This document shows, one piece after another, positions 56,201 through 64,000 of a stretch of DNA of 64,000 nucleotides (the stretch's first letter is position 1; each line of letters begins with the position of its first letter). Source of the stretch: Elysia crispata (taxonomy: Eukaryota > Mollusca > Gastropoda > Plakobranchidae). Made by a program: the position numbers and the translations under genes. The stretch spans positions 1,338,501-1,402,500 of the forward strand of contig JAWDGP010004062.1 in NCBI GenBank assembly GCA_033675545.1. Reading direction: 5' to 3'. The notes under the pieces were generated by a model, which saw nothing but the letters and a program-made list of their open reading frames with translations, was not told the origin of the DNA and ran no database searches.

Positions 56201-59042
56201 GCTGTATCGTCCCCAAGATAGCTATATTTTCATCATCATCATCAATGCCTTATAACCTTAATATGAACATCATTTTAATTTTTGTATTATTATTATTATT
56301 ATTGTTATTATTATTATTTTTATCAATACATAATCATCATACTCTAATCAAATGGAATTTTTTTTATATTTTTCTTTATAGATGAAATTCTGCCAAGAGG
56401 CAAACCCTGACTGGACCGTGGAAGCAGCCGTGTGGTGCGATGATAAGTTTGAATTCAACATAGAGGATCCTCAGTATCTCAAAGTCAGCAAGAAAAACAA
56501 AGCAACAGGAAAAAAGGCCAAAAAAGGTGCTCTGCACACAGAAAATAGTGAAGGCTCACAGATAAACTCATTAGCTGATATAGTTCCACCTGGACAGACT
56601 TTAGTTGTGAAAGTTTCTGATCAGGGGCAGATCACATCATCAGAAGTTACAGTTGAGACCACAGCAGTGGGGAGTCAAGGCATTGCTGTAGATGGTGAGG
56701 AGGCAAAGATGGATCAAAGCCTCTCAAGCATTTCTGCTAGAACAGTTGGGACTCTGACGTATGCCACTCCTGGAAGCAAGCACGATTCAGATGAGATGGC
56801 CTCAGATCCAAATGCAATAGACTCTGAGTACTTGGGTTCCCAGCTCCTATGTGGGACATGTAAGATGCAGTTTGACTCTGTTTCTAGTCTGCGGGAACAC
56901 CTGAGCAACATACACAACACAACTTTAGCTGAATCTGATGTCTCCTATGTTTTTGAAGACGGCACAAATACAGAGCAAAATGGAACGATATTGGGTCCAG
57001 TTAATGTCAGCAATGAAATAAAAGACCAAGTTATGTCTGAGAACCAGTCTGGCATAACACTTCAGGATCTAAAGCCTGTTGTAGTGAGCATAGATGCACT
57101 TTCTCAGAAAAAAGGAAGAGACGGAGCAGTTGAGGATGACGATGTTGAGTGTCTGAACGTCTGCCGTATGTGCTCTCAAGGCTTCTACTACAGGGATGAC
57201 TTAGATCAGCACATGAAATCTCACACTGACGAGGAAGTGGAGAGTGTGGGGATGCACCGCTGTGATACGTGCTCTTTGGTCCTGAAGAACACCCAAGAAG
57301 TAGCTAAACACATCCAGCGCTGTCATGGAGTCTCAAAAATTTTTTCTTGCTCCATCTGCGACAAAGAGTTCTTCCAGGAAAGCTCTGTTTATCGTCATAT
57401 GAAGTTCTTTCACAAATGGGAGATCAAAATTCGAGGTGAAATCAACATACCTGTTATTGTGAAGCCGGCACCGAAAAACTTACATAGTCCGGCAGCTTCA
57501 TCTTCTGGCTACACCATGCCCAAGACCAGGACAGATAGAAGGAAGATGGGACGCTATGGGAAAATTTCTGCTCAAGGCACAGTTGGTGCCGAGGTGGACA
57601 AAATAATTCAGGATGTTGTAGGGCCAAAGGTAGAAGTTTCTGATCCAGCAACAGATACATCTTTGGTGAAGATTGAGCTTACAGATCAGGAAGCAAACCT
57701 GTCAGATAAGTCAATTGTAGATTCTCTGAAAGGATCAATTGCTGGAAAGGAATCTCAGTCTCCGTCTTTTATAATTGTAAGAGATGCCGGTCTTACAGAG
57801 GAAGGAGACACGCAAAAAATTGTGGAAAAACTTATGACATTGTTCCGTTCAAAAGCTGATGGTGATGGTGAATCAAATAAGATACCAAAAATTGTGAAAG
57901 TTACCACTGTTGGTTTTTCTCAAGATGAGATGAACATAATCACAGAAACTGATCTCACTGAAGCATTGTCACAAATTGACGAAAAATATGAAGCATCTTC
58001 TAGTAAAAGTCACACAAACACTTTATCATCTTTAGAAATTGTCAGCCAAAGTCCAGGCAGGAAAGATGAAAATTATTCAGGCAAAGGCTATATTTCAACG
58101 CTTCAAGGTAAAAAGAGAGTGGTGGCACTTGGTCCAGCAAATGAAAATGCTAGGACTGTTGGGGAAGAAATCAAATCAGAAATAACTTCTGCATCTTCTG
58201 AAATTAATGTGGATAGCATCATACAGAAAGGGACCAGTGGTATAGCTAATTTTCCTGCTGATAGTTCACTGTTTAAACTCTTGCAAAATGACAGCCATTC
58301 CCATTTGTTAACTAAAGTTTGCAGTGCTGATGGTAGTTCGGTTGCTCAGAAAGATCAAATGCATATGTCAGTCAAAGCTATCAATAACATTAGTGTTTCT
58401 GAGTCAGAAGAATTTGTTCAAACCAGTTGTGGAAACCAAAAGATCTCAGACAAATCCAGAACTGTTGATATCCACCAAAATGTTTCTCAGCAAAATGTTC
58501 TTCTTGAAGGGTTTAAGAAATTGGATAGCCTGAAAAATGATCTTGAAAATGAAAAGAGAGAAAAGTCAATTTCAAAGACTGGAGAAGGGACGGTCAAAGT
58601 TCAGGGCTCAGTTTCCAAGAAATCTACAATAAGCACTTTGGCAGCCCCTGCACAAGACCAAGGACTTTCTTTGAAGTCACTTAAAACTTCTAAAAATACT
58701 AGTAATTCTACCATAGACAGACAAAATGCACTAGTTGAGTCAAGGACAGTTAATGTTTCAAGCACAGCATCAGAAAAAATATCTGAAGGTAAAGTGGCAA
58801 AAACTGAAACAGAAAAAACAAACTCATCAGACCAAGAATCTAATGTCCCCGATGTGAAGATCCCCAAGTCCACTCTGAAAAAAGCCCCAAGAGGAAAAAC
58901 CACAAGCGAAAAGTCAGCAGAGAGGACAGAGCCGTCAGAGCCTCAGCCGGAGAGAAGGAGCAGTAGTGGCCGCCTCATCAAGAGGAAGACATTTGGGGAT
59001 GAGATTGAGGACATGAGCCCATTAAGAAAACGATATAAGTGA
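41845..59042 (+). CDS. Large multi-C2H2 zinc-finger protein (19 fingers), probable nuclear DNA-binding factor
   Basis: Exons: 41815-42005 (optional), 43760-44054, 45025-45267, 45760-45863, 46421-46558, 47026-47253, 48071-48190, 48594-48742, 50094-50331, 50791-50956, 51140-51250, 51740-52168, 52578-52867, 53777-53915, 54467-54556 and 56382-59042. All phases chain and give 1792 codons from ATG 43782 (G at -3 and +4), or 1853 from ATG 41845. Numbering from 43782: acidic Gln-rich N-terminus 1-224; fingers 1-12 at 225-569; Ser/Thr/acidic spacer 570-824; fingers 13-15 at 825-903; finger 16 at 1063-1084; fingers 17-19 at 1167-1250; disordered Ser/Lys-rich tail to a basic C-terminus ([16 protein letters not shown]). 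Linkers such as HTGEKP, HTNEKP and HTDEKP indicate DNA-binding arrays. I do not recognise an orthologue, so no symbol is given. Confidence 0.88.
42111..42587. mobile_element. Putative non-autonomous TA-flanked DNA transposon (MITE, pogo/Tigger-like)
   Basis: Begins TA-CAGCTGAGTCC and ends ACTAGACTG-TA. The ends pair loosely as inverted repeats (CAGCTGAGT against CAGTCTAGT), followed inward by TAATTGGAA and TTATTTCGAA motifs. Several GGATAATTCAAA / GGATAGTTCGAA motifs lie near both ends. No transposase frame. The family label is inferred from the TA flanks, CAG ends and terminal style. Confidence 0.45.
43760..44054 (+). CDS. Zinc-finger gene exon with probable start codon (43782)
   Basis: Acceptor CCTATTATAG, donor GTTTGT; ends phase 0. 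ATG 43782 sits in AGCAGAAATGGAA, a good context. Encodes [17 protein letters not shown] and an acidic, Gln-rich stretch ending [13 protein letters not shown]. Contains IKLE (43884-43895), a SUMO-type psi-K-x-E motif. Confidence 0.8.
44190..44216. repeat. (TA)n microsatellite in a zinc-finger gene intron
   Basis: TATATA run after TAAGCATGTG. Confidence 0.9.
45025..45267 (+). CDS. Zinc-finger gene exon: acidic N-terminal region
   Basis: Acceptor ATCATCAG, donor GTGAGA; 81 codons, phase 0 to 0. Encodes [20 protein letters not shown] and a helix-prone Ala/Gln stretch ending in QAQEEEE. No known domain. Confidence 0.82.
45760..45863 (+). CDS. Zinc-finger gene exon: N-terminal region
   Basis: Acceptor ATATTTCAG, donor GTAAGA; phase 0 to 2. 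Encodes [20 protein letters not shown] and [14 protein letters not shown]. No known domain. Confidence 0.82.
46421..46558 (+). CDS. Zinc-finger gene exon: finger 1
   Basis: Acceptor TGTATACAG, donor GTAAGC; phase 2 to 2. Encodes [18 protein letters not shown] and KAMH, a C2H2 finger with three Cys in the knuckle (CxCxC), so which pair binds zinc is unclear. The donor after 46558 keeps frame. Confidence 0.82.
47026..47253 (+). CDS. Zinc-finger gene exon: fingers 2, 3 and half of 4
   Basis: Acceptor CTTTTTCAG, donor GTGAGT; phase 2 to 2. Encodes [38 protein letters not shown] and the knuckle CSTCKK of finger 4. The intron cuts finger 4 between its Cys pair and its Phe. Confidence 0.9.
48071..48190 (+). 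CDS. Zinc-finger gene exon: rest of finger 4 and most of 5
   Basis: Acceptor TTCCACAAG, donor GTATGT; phase 2 to 2. Encodes [15 protein letters not shown] and [17 protein letters not shown]. The last His of finger 5 is in the next exon. Confidence 0.9.
48503..48523. repeat. (GT)n microsatellite just upstream of exon 48594
   Basis: TTTTTTTGTGTGTGTGTGTG about 70-90 bases before the acceptor of exon 48594. Confidence 0.9.
48594..48742 (+). CDS. Zinc-finger gene exon: end of finger 5, finger 6, half of 7
   Basis: Acceptor CTTTTCAG, donor GTGAGC; phase 2 to 1. Encodes [23 protein letters not shown], the linker HTGQRPY and [11 protein letters not shown]. Confidence 0.9.
50094..50331 (+). CDS. Zinc-finger gene exon: rest of finger 7, fingers 8 and 9, half of 10
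   Basis: Acceptor GACTCTCAG, donor GTTGGC; phase 1 to 2. Encodes [56 protein letters not shown] and CDECGM. Confidence 0.91.
50791..50956 (+). CDS. Zinc-finger gene exon: rest of finger 10, finger 11, half of 12
   Basis: Acceptor TTCATGGAAG, donor GTTGGT; phase 2 to 0. Encodes [34 protein letters not shown] and CRMCSK, with HTNERP and HTNEKP linkers. The acceptor lacks a good pyrimidine tract, but the frame and finger fit are exact. Confidence 0.88.
51140..51250 (+). CDS. Zinc-finger gene exon: rest of finger 12
   Basis: Acceptor CTTTATTAG, donor GTTAGA; 37 codons, phase 0 to 0. Encodes [16 protein letters not shown] and then the start of the spacer ([17 protein letters not shown]). Confidence 0.88.
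51740..52168 (+). CDS. Zinc-finger gene exon: acidic Ser/Thr-rich spacer
   Basis: Acceptor ATACAACAG, donor GTAGAA; 143 codons, phase 0 to 0. Encodes no finger. Rich in Asp, Glu, Ser, Thr and Val, for example [14 protein letters not shown]. Probably disordered; an activation-type region is possible but unproven. The frame stays open for a few codons past the donor. Confidence 0.85.
52578..52867 (+). CDS. Zinc-finger gene exon: spacer and knuckle of finger 13
   Basis: Acceptor TTCTTATCAG, donor GTGTGT; phase 0 to 2. Encodes an Ala/Gln-rich stretch, an acidic FKEEEED (52755 on, SUMO-like) and CPICH of finger 13. Confidence 0.88.
53777..53915 (+). CDS. Zinc-finger gene exon: rest of finger 13 and finger 14
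   Basis: Acceptor TTTTTTCCAG, donor GTATCT; phase 2 to 0. Encodes [23 protein letters not shown] and [20 protein letters not shown]. Confidence 0.9.
54467..54556 (+). CDS. Zinc-finger gene exon: finger 15
   Basis: Acceptor TTTCCTCTAG, donor GTAAAA; 30 codons, phase 0 to 0. Encodes [20 protein letters not shown] with HH, a complete finger in one exon. Confidence 0.9.
54704..55670. mobile_element. Putative TA-flanked DNA transposon (MITE, Tigger/pogo-like) in the last intron
   Basis: Begins TA-CAGTAGACCTTGGATATA and ends AGTGGAGATCCACTG-TA. Read from each end inward, both start CAGT-G/A-GA and run into AACGAAATTAACGGGCCAGG on the left and, on the right strand, into GGCCGTAACAAAACCTGGGC. No transposase frame is seen. 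A second element (55031-55489) is nested inside. Confidence 0.6.
55031..55489. mobile_element. Nested TA-flanked inverted-repeat element
   Basis: The left end CCGTATTCCCTCCATTAGTA plus GCGCC pairs with the reverse complement of the right end, CCGTATTCGCTCCAATAGTA plus GCGCC, with only two mismatches over about 25 bases. TA flanks both sides. The interior is GC-richer (CGCCGCCCCC, GGCGACGGCGG) than the host intron and has no transposase. It lies inside 54704-55670. Confidence 0.7.
56382..59042 (+). CDS. Zinc-finger gene last exon: fingers 16-19 and long disordered tail
   Basis: Acceptor TTTCTTTATAG; 886 codons then stop 59040-59042, intronless. Exon residues 157-178 are finger 16 ([18 protein letters not shown]), 261-281 finger 17 ([18 protein letters not shown]), 294-315 finger 18 ([18 protein letters not shown]) and 323-344 finger 19 ([18 protein letters not shown]). 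Finger 18 lacks the usual Phe. About 540 Ser/Lys/Glu/Thr-rich residues follow, with VKIE (57666) and IKSE (58170) SUMO-type motifs. The end is basic: [17 protein letters not shown] and LRKRYK, a likely nuclear-localisation region. Confidence 0.95.
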   Translation: MKFCQEANPDWTVEAAVWCDDKFEFNIEDPQYLKVSKKNKATGKKAKKGALHTENSEGSQINSLADIVPPGQTLVVKVSDQGQITSSEVTVETTAVGSQGIAVDGEEAKMDQSLSSISARTVGTLTYATPGSKHDSDEMASDPNAIDSEYLGSQLLCGTCKMQFDSVSSLREHLSNIHNTTLAESDVSYVFEDGTNTEQNGTILGPVNVSNEIKDQVMSENQSGITLQDLKPVVVSIDALSQKKGRDGAVEDDDVECLNVCRMCSQGFYYRDDLDQHMKSHTDEEVESVGMHRCDTCSLVLKNTQEVAKHIQRCHGVSKIFSCSICDKEFFQESSVYRHMKFFHKWEIKIRGEINIPVIVKPAPKNLHSPAASSSGYTMPKTRTDRRKMGRYGKISAQGTVGAEVDKIIQDVVGPKVEVSDPATDTSLVKIELTDQEANLSDKSIVDSLKGSIAGKESQSPSFIIVRDAGLTEEGDTQKIVEKLMTLFRSKADGDGESNKIPKIVKVTTVGFSQDEMNIITETDLTEALSQIDEKYEASSSKSHTNTLSSLEIVSQSPGRKDENYSGKGYISTLQGKKRVVALGPANENARTVGEEIKSEITSASSEINVDSIIQKGTSGIANFPADSSLFKLLQNDSHSHLLTKVCSADGSSVAQKDQMHMSVKAINNISVSESEEFVQTSCGNQKISDKSRTVDIHQNVSQQNVLLEGFKKLDSLKNDLENEKREKSISKTGEGTVKVQGSVSKKSTISTLAAPAQDQGLSLKSLKTSKNTSNSTIDRQNALVESRTVNVSSTASEKISEGKVAKTETEKTNSSDQESNVPDVKIPKSTLKKAPRGKTTSEKSAERTEPSEPQPERRSSSGRLIKRKTFGDEIEDMSPLRKRYK

Positions 59043-59250
59043 ATATGAATGTCCTGAATGTCTTGATTCTCAATATTTTAAAAAGCTGTTTGGCTTTCTT
59101 CCTTCCATAATTTACCAGTGAAGATAACACACTTTTAATTGCTTGTATTTTATGAGTGTTGTGGCTAAGTTCTGTTTTAATTGAGAGGAATTTTTTTTTG
59201 ACTTATGCAAGTGAAATCAATATATTTTCTCCCTATTTTGTGCATCTGAG
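59043..59250 (+). other. 3' UTR of the zinc-finger gene, start
   Basis: Non-coding AT-rich sequence after the stop. The poly(A) site is unresolved: ATTAAA lies at 59485-59490 and AATAAA at 61263-61268, both beyond the microsatellite. Confidence 0.45.
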
Positions 59251-59251
59251 G

Positions 59252-59402
<151 letters not shown>

Positions 59403-59701
59403 CTCCTAGCTTTGTACTAGGGGAAGAAATTTCTAGAGGTGTTAAATGCATTAAAGTTTAACTTTTCAATCTTGAGGCAAGAAAATTAAATGAATTGCTT
59501 TGAATCAAATTGCATGTCAAAAAGTTTGTTTCCTCCACCTATCTCAATATACCTTTTTTGCTTACTGGTATCGCAAAACCATGTAAAGATGGATTGAAGA
59601 AAGATAAACTGTGTACTTATTCAATTTATAATTACATTGAAAGCTCTTCAGTACATTACAATGTGTTCACAATTCTATTTAACTAACCTCTTGCCCATAT
59701 A

Positions 59702-59732
<31 letters not shown>

Positions 59733-59922
59733 ATGAAACGTTGATTTTTACGAAAAACTTGAAGGATCTCATTCTTTGATAATTATAAAAATTTTAACTT
59801 GTTTAAGAGAATTGATGATGTACCTGTGTGTATTACTAAATATAACAAGAGATGGAAAGTTGATCAAGAGAGTAAGAGAACATTGATTTGATTTGACTTT
59901 TCCTGAATATACCTTGTCATCA

Positions 59923-60191
59923 CGGGTTGAGCAGTGGTCAAGTCGCTAGGGCTCTGGACTACCAATCCAGAATTCCAGAGTTGAATCACAGCCTGAACCA
60001 AAAAGTTTTTTAGCTCCCCTGTTTCCATCCAGCACTTAATGGGTAGCTAGGTCTCTTTAGACTCGAGGAAAGTAGAGGCGGCAACGAAAGCAATGGCAAA
60101 CTACCTCACAATTTTTTATGCCAAGAACAATCAGGACCCATCTCTTGGTTCCCCTATGCTCTCATCGAGTTTAGGACTCACTTTACTTTAT
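59923..60191 (+). mobile_element. tRNA-derived SINE with perfect 10-bp target-site duplication
   Basis: CTTGTCATCA is present at 59913-59922 and again at 60192-60201, directly flanking the element. The head has a tRNA-like box A region (GTGGTCAAGTCGCTAGGG), an anticodon-type hairpin CTGGA-CTACCAA-TCCAG with a seven-base loop, and a box-B-like AGTTGAATC. The body includes CAATGGCAAACTACCTCAC and ends in ACTTTACTTTAT. Decay of box B suggests it is no longer active. Confidence 0.85.
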
Positions 60192-60201
60192 CTTGTCATC
60201 A

Positions 60202-61845
60202 TACCTGCCACAGTCAGGCTCTCTCCTCTTGCTTAATGCATTAATTTATATTGCATCCAAACTTAAATCTGTTCTAGACAGTGGCTTCTTGATCTAACCA
60301 TGCAAAGAGAGCCGTACCTTCATTGTGCCTTTTCGTGCATAGGCACGGAGTTTTTGCAAAACAAATTGTCAAGAGTTGAAAAGTGAAACCCGGTTAGATC
60401 AATTTATTAAAGCTGTCCTACATGCCTGGTTTAGTGTATTAATTGAGAATATTTACCAATACAATCATACGAGGGAATAGACAAGGCCGAAGTGACATGA
60501 AGTACAAGATTTACTTTAGTCTTGGATGCTAGTGATGGGCCTATGGGATATGCAGGTTTTTCAAAGAAAAAAAATATAAGATTAATTTTTTTGTCTTAAG
60601 CACTGATTTAGTCTGATTTATTCATTTAGACAATGTTCTAATTCTGAAGAATCTTCCCTTCCCCTAATGATTTGAATTGGTGAGAGTTTTTGTCACTTTT
60701 GTGGGATGAGAATGATAGAGTGTGAACTCCTTAAGAAATAACAGACTTATAACTTGTCAGTCTCAAAAGTCTGCATTTTGCCTTATGTATGTCGCATATA
60801 TGTTCATAAGTGACACAGTTATTGGGTTAACATGAATCCAACTTACCTCTGTTTTATGCCATTTTTAAAAATACTTTTATAATGATAACATTGAAATCAC
60901 ATGTACGATGACATAAAGGTCTATAGATACTTGTCCATATTTAATTTTATGATATTATACTAACATAAGTTGTTATACATGTAATTCTAATATGAAATCC
61001 AGGATAGAAATTATGGCTTTTGTACCTTATATTCAATCAGAAATTAGGGTTTCTTTAACCTATCTTGAAGTAAAATTGATTTTTCTTTTACCATAAAATG
61101 CATCAATTAAAAGAAATAATTTTACTAAATGTTACTAGCAGGATGGTTTAAATGAAATTATGGGTGACGCTGAGTCTGAGGAAAAAAGTAAATGTTGAAT
61201 GCAAGTGAACCAAAATAATTTATTTCAAGTTAAAGGAAATTCAATTTATGTTTTGTTCAAGGAATAAAATGCATACATTTAAGAACAAGAAATGTTATTA
61301 TTTTTTAAATTGTTGTTATTTTCTATTAAGTAGTATTACATTTGCATACTTCAAAAGACCTGCATTGAAAAAAAAATGTGCATTATTACAATACATGTAT
61401 TTGAAACAGCTCAATTGTTTTTCTTGTAATTTGATTTGATACCAATAACAATTGTACAGGTATTAATGTGTACTGAATAAGACATGCATTTCCTCTGTAA
61501 AATTTCATTGGCAAAGATTAAAAAATTGAATGAAATTGAATTCAGCGTCATTACTTGCCATTATTTAATTTATTATTCCTTTAAACGCAACATTGAAAAA
61601 AATTAAATATAAAATCTCTGGCCTAAAATTTACACTTTGCAATACTTGCTGCAATTCATCTCCAAGTGATCATTTTGGCAATATCTTACCTAGCATCTTG
61701 TGATATTGCAAAAATTTAATGACATAAAAGCTGATTGCTTATTGGTGGCACAACCTAAAAATAATTGCCCTTTGCCAAGCAATGTAGTGGATATGTGGGT
61801 AGTGTTTGAAGCCAGACAATCAATACCTGCACAAAGGGTTTTCTT
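60202..61845. other. Downstream flank, no gene seen
   Basis: AT-rich DNA, only short open frames. AATAAA at 61263-61268 is a possible distal poly(A) signal for the zinc-finger gene. Confidence 0.45.
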
Positions 61846-61912
61846 GCTGGTCAAGCGGTCAAGGCTTTGAATTTTTAATCTGACATCAGATTCAGAATTC
61901 TGAGCCCTAAAT
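61846..61912 (+). repeat. Weak tRNA-like relic (possible second SINE head)
   Basis: GCTGGTCAAGCGGTCAAGGC resembles a Leu/Ser-type box A. The following TTTGAATTTTTAATCTGA resembles a decayed anticodon arm, and GATTCAGAATTC a decayed box B. No target-site duplication was found. Confidence 0.3.
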
Positions 61913-62257
61913 GAGCAAAGTCTATGCAAACTGATGCTTTTTTTTAAACAATTTGGAGATATAAAATTTGTTACGTTGTTAGGCTTTATAAATATGTTTT
62001 TTCCTGGGTTTAATTGTTGTCAATCTATTGTTTTCCAAGCTATTTTTTGTTCTCGTTGTCAACACGCCGGGGGGGGGGGGGGTGATTATTTTTTTTCCCT
62101 TTGACCTTGATTGTCTCCTGCGTAGTTGTTACTAACAAGTTCAACTACTCAAGGAGTAGAGTAAAAAGAAATTCGATTTACCAAAGATATTGATATTTGA
62201 ATTTCTAAACTGTTTAAAGATCGAGTGATGTAAGTTCGATAGAAACAGGCAGAGAGA

Positions 62258-62262
62258 CAGAA

Positions 62263-62302
<40 letters not shown>
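62258..62302. repeat. (GA)n microsatellite
   Basis: GAGAGA run ending GACTGTTGC. A second GA run lies at 62407-62431, and GA-rich text continues to about 62470. Confidence 0.95.
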
Positions 62303-62308
<6 letters not shown>

Positions 62309-62639
62309 GCACAAAGATATTCAATCATGGTATATATCATCCTTGAGGTAAGCCGTGCTTGAGTGATTTAAGTTAGATAGAGAGAGAGAAGGACAGAAAA
62401 CCAGACAGAGAGAGAGAGAGAGAGAGAGAGATGGAAAGAGCAGAGAGAGATAGAGACAGAGACAGACAAAGTAGAAGAGGAAGAACCAGAAAGAGATGAA
62501 AGAAATAGTGACACGTAGTGATAAATATTTAGTAATAAAATAACAGAGACGCATAAACGTAAAAAAAAGGTGTCAAAAGAGTCTGTGTCTTTGCCACTAT
62601 TATCCATTCTTTCTCCATGCCTGTTTGTCGTTTTTCTTC

Positions 62640-63157
62640 CTTCTCTCTCTAGTTCTTAGTCTTCCACTCTCTCTATCTTCCGTTCTTTTTTTCTTCTTTG
62701 CCTCTCCTGTCTAACTTTTTCCTTTTCTTTCTCAATCTATCTCTAGCTCTGTTTTTTTTTTTTCTGACTGTCTATTTTTGTGTACATCCATCCCTGTCTT
62801 CCTCTCACTGCCCCTATTTCTTTCCTCTTTCAAGTCTTTGCCTCACTTCTCTCACCTTGGATATATTTTACATTTATGTATTCTAAGTCTGCATATTATG
62901 ATTTTTTTCTCCCTAATTGTGTTTCGCTATTTCTTTCTTCTCTATCTCGTTTTTAGTCTTAAACTCTCTTCATTCCGCTCCTTCTTTTTTTTCTTTGCGT
63001 CTCTTCCCCTCTTAATATAACCATTTTTTTTTTCTTTTCTTTTTGTCTATATCTATACATTACCTTTACATCTGACTGTATGTTTCTTTTCCTTTGTTCT
63101 CTCATTTTTTTCCTTTTCCACTCTCATTCTCTCTGCCTGCCTGTCTGTCTGCCTCTG

Positions 63158-63217
<60 letters not shown>

Positions 63218-63235
63218 CTCTCTATCTATTTCTTC
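62640..63235. repeat. Pyrimidine-rich region with (CT)n core
   Basis: Long T/C-biased stretch, with a (CT)n run at about 63156-63213 after CTGCCTGCCTGTCTGTCTG. Open frames here are low-complexity artefacts. Confidence 0.85.
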
Positions 63236-63479
63236 TTTGCCTTTCTTCCTCTACTAAATATTTCTCTCTACCGTGGCTATTTACTTACAGTCTCATCGAG
63301 GCAGAGTCTATCACGATTTTTGACGTGCCAGTCAAAGGGGACAGTACGTTAGTGGAGTAATTCCTCTCCCATGAGAGATAACAAATAAAAAGGAGGGTGT
63401 TGCATATTTAATGGTTAATGCCCCTTTCAAAGCAAAAAAAAAAAAAAGCCTCCCTTGAAAAGAAGATATTCAACTCCCT

Positions 63480-63845
63480 ATTACGGGAGATATGTCAAAA
63501 GATTGCAGGGGGTGAAGGGTTTCAGCTCTGAACCTCCGCCGTATAGACACTCTCAGGATAGCCGGCCCACCGACACCACATCGACGAGGTACCCAAGTCG
63601 CCGGTACCTCTGAGCAGGTTGTGCTTCTCATACAACCCACGACAAAGCTTCTCTGCCAGTATCCAAGCACCAAAGTGATGCACACAAGTGCGCATCCCGG
63701 TGCTTTATGGGAGGAGCCACATCAGACCCAAAGCATAAATGACGACAGGCGCGGGCCGTCATAGTATATGGACCTTGGCCGTTTTATGGGCCTTAACACC
63801 GTTAGGGCTTGAAGCCAGTTCCTGGCGAAGTTGCCTTGCCAGGCA
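63480..63845. repeat. GC-richer repeat-like block at the right end
   Basis: Composition changes sharply from AT-rich flank to CGCCGTATAGACAC, GCCGGCCCACCGACACC and GGCGCGGGCCGTC. A 71-codon minus-strand frame (63470-63685) has no recognised domain. It resembles part of a dispersed element more than a gene, but no ends or duplication were found. Confidence 0.35.
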
Positions 63846-64000
63846 AAGTTTATTTTCTCTTGATTCATTTAAGTTAACAGTGACACACTTTCTTCAAGCG
63901 GTTTACTTCCTACGCATTTTCGTTTCATTTTGTTTAACATCTTTTTCATAAAAGTAAAAGCCCGTGAAATTGAACTGCAAACTGTACTTCTTACCGATTA

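Noticed and set aside
59923-60000. Functional tRNA gene
   Set aside because: Box B is degraded, no acceptor stem closes, and the tRNA-like part is fused to a SINE body with target-site duplications.

Overview
The window is AT-rich animal nuclear DNA. It has split genes with GT-AG introns, long poly-T, (CT)n and (ATT)n tracts, and DNA-transposon and SINE relics. The families present (a type R5 receptor tyrosine phosphatase and a poly-C2H2 zinc-finger protein) show a bilaterian animal. Base composition and repeat style fit a marine invertebrate such as a mollusc, but that is only an impression. I see no bacterial operons, CRISPR array, rRNA or intact tRNA gene.

Region 1 (about 1-30.4 kb, plus strand) is the 3' part of a receptor-type protein tyrosine phosphatase gene of the PTPRG/PTPRZ/Ptp99A group; its 5' end lies left of the window. 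Twenty-two exons, plus two in-frame candidate microexons (39 and 36 nt), can be chained with consistent phase. They encode three fibronectin type III domains, one transmembrane helix, a juxtamembrane segment, an active phosphatase domain D1, a catalytically dead D2 and a Ser/Asn/His-rich tail ending in a PDZ-ligand-like tripeptide. D1 and D2 share several intron positions and phases, a fossil of domain duplication.

Region 2 (30.4-40.8 kb) is 3' UTR plus intergenic DNA with microsatellites and no supported gene.

Region 3 (about 40.9-59.0 kb, plus strand) is a complete or nearly complete gene for a large nuclear protein with 19 C2H2 zinc fingers (1792 codons from the ATG at 43782, or 1853 if an upstream exon with ATG at 41845 is used). 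The fingers lie in blocks of 12, 3, 1 and 3, separated by acidic or Ser/Thr-rich spacers. The last exon is 2.66 kb long. Its introns hold a pair of nested terminal-inverted-repeat elements, and another such element lies in the 5' intron.

Region 4 (59.0-64 kb) holds the 3' flank of the zinc-finger gene, a compound CA/CT microsatellite, a tRNA-derived SINE with a perfect 10-bp target-site duplication, a second weak tRNA-like relic, GA/CT tracts and a GC-richer repeat-like block at the right end. The two genes are unrelated neighbours: one acts in tyrosine-phosphate signalling at the cell surface, the other probably in nuclear DNA binding.
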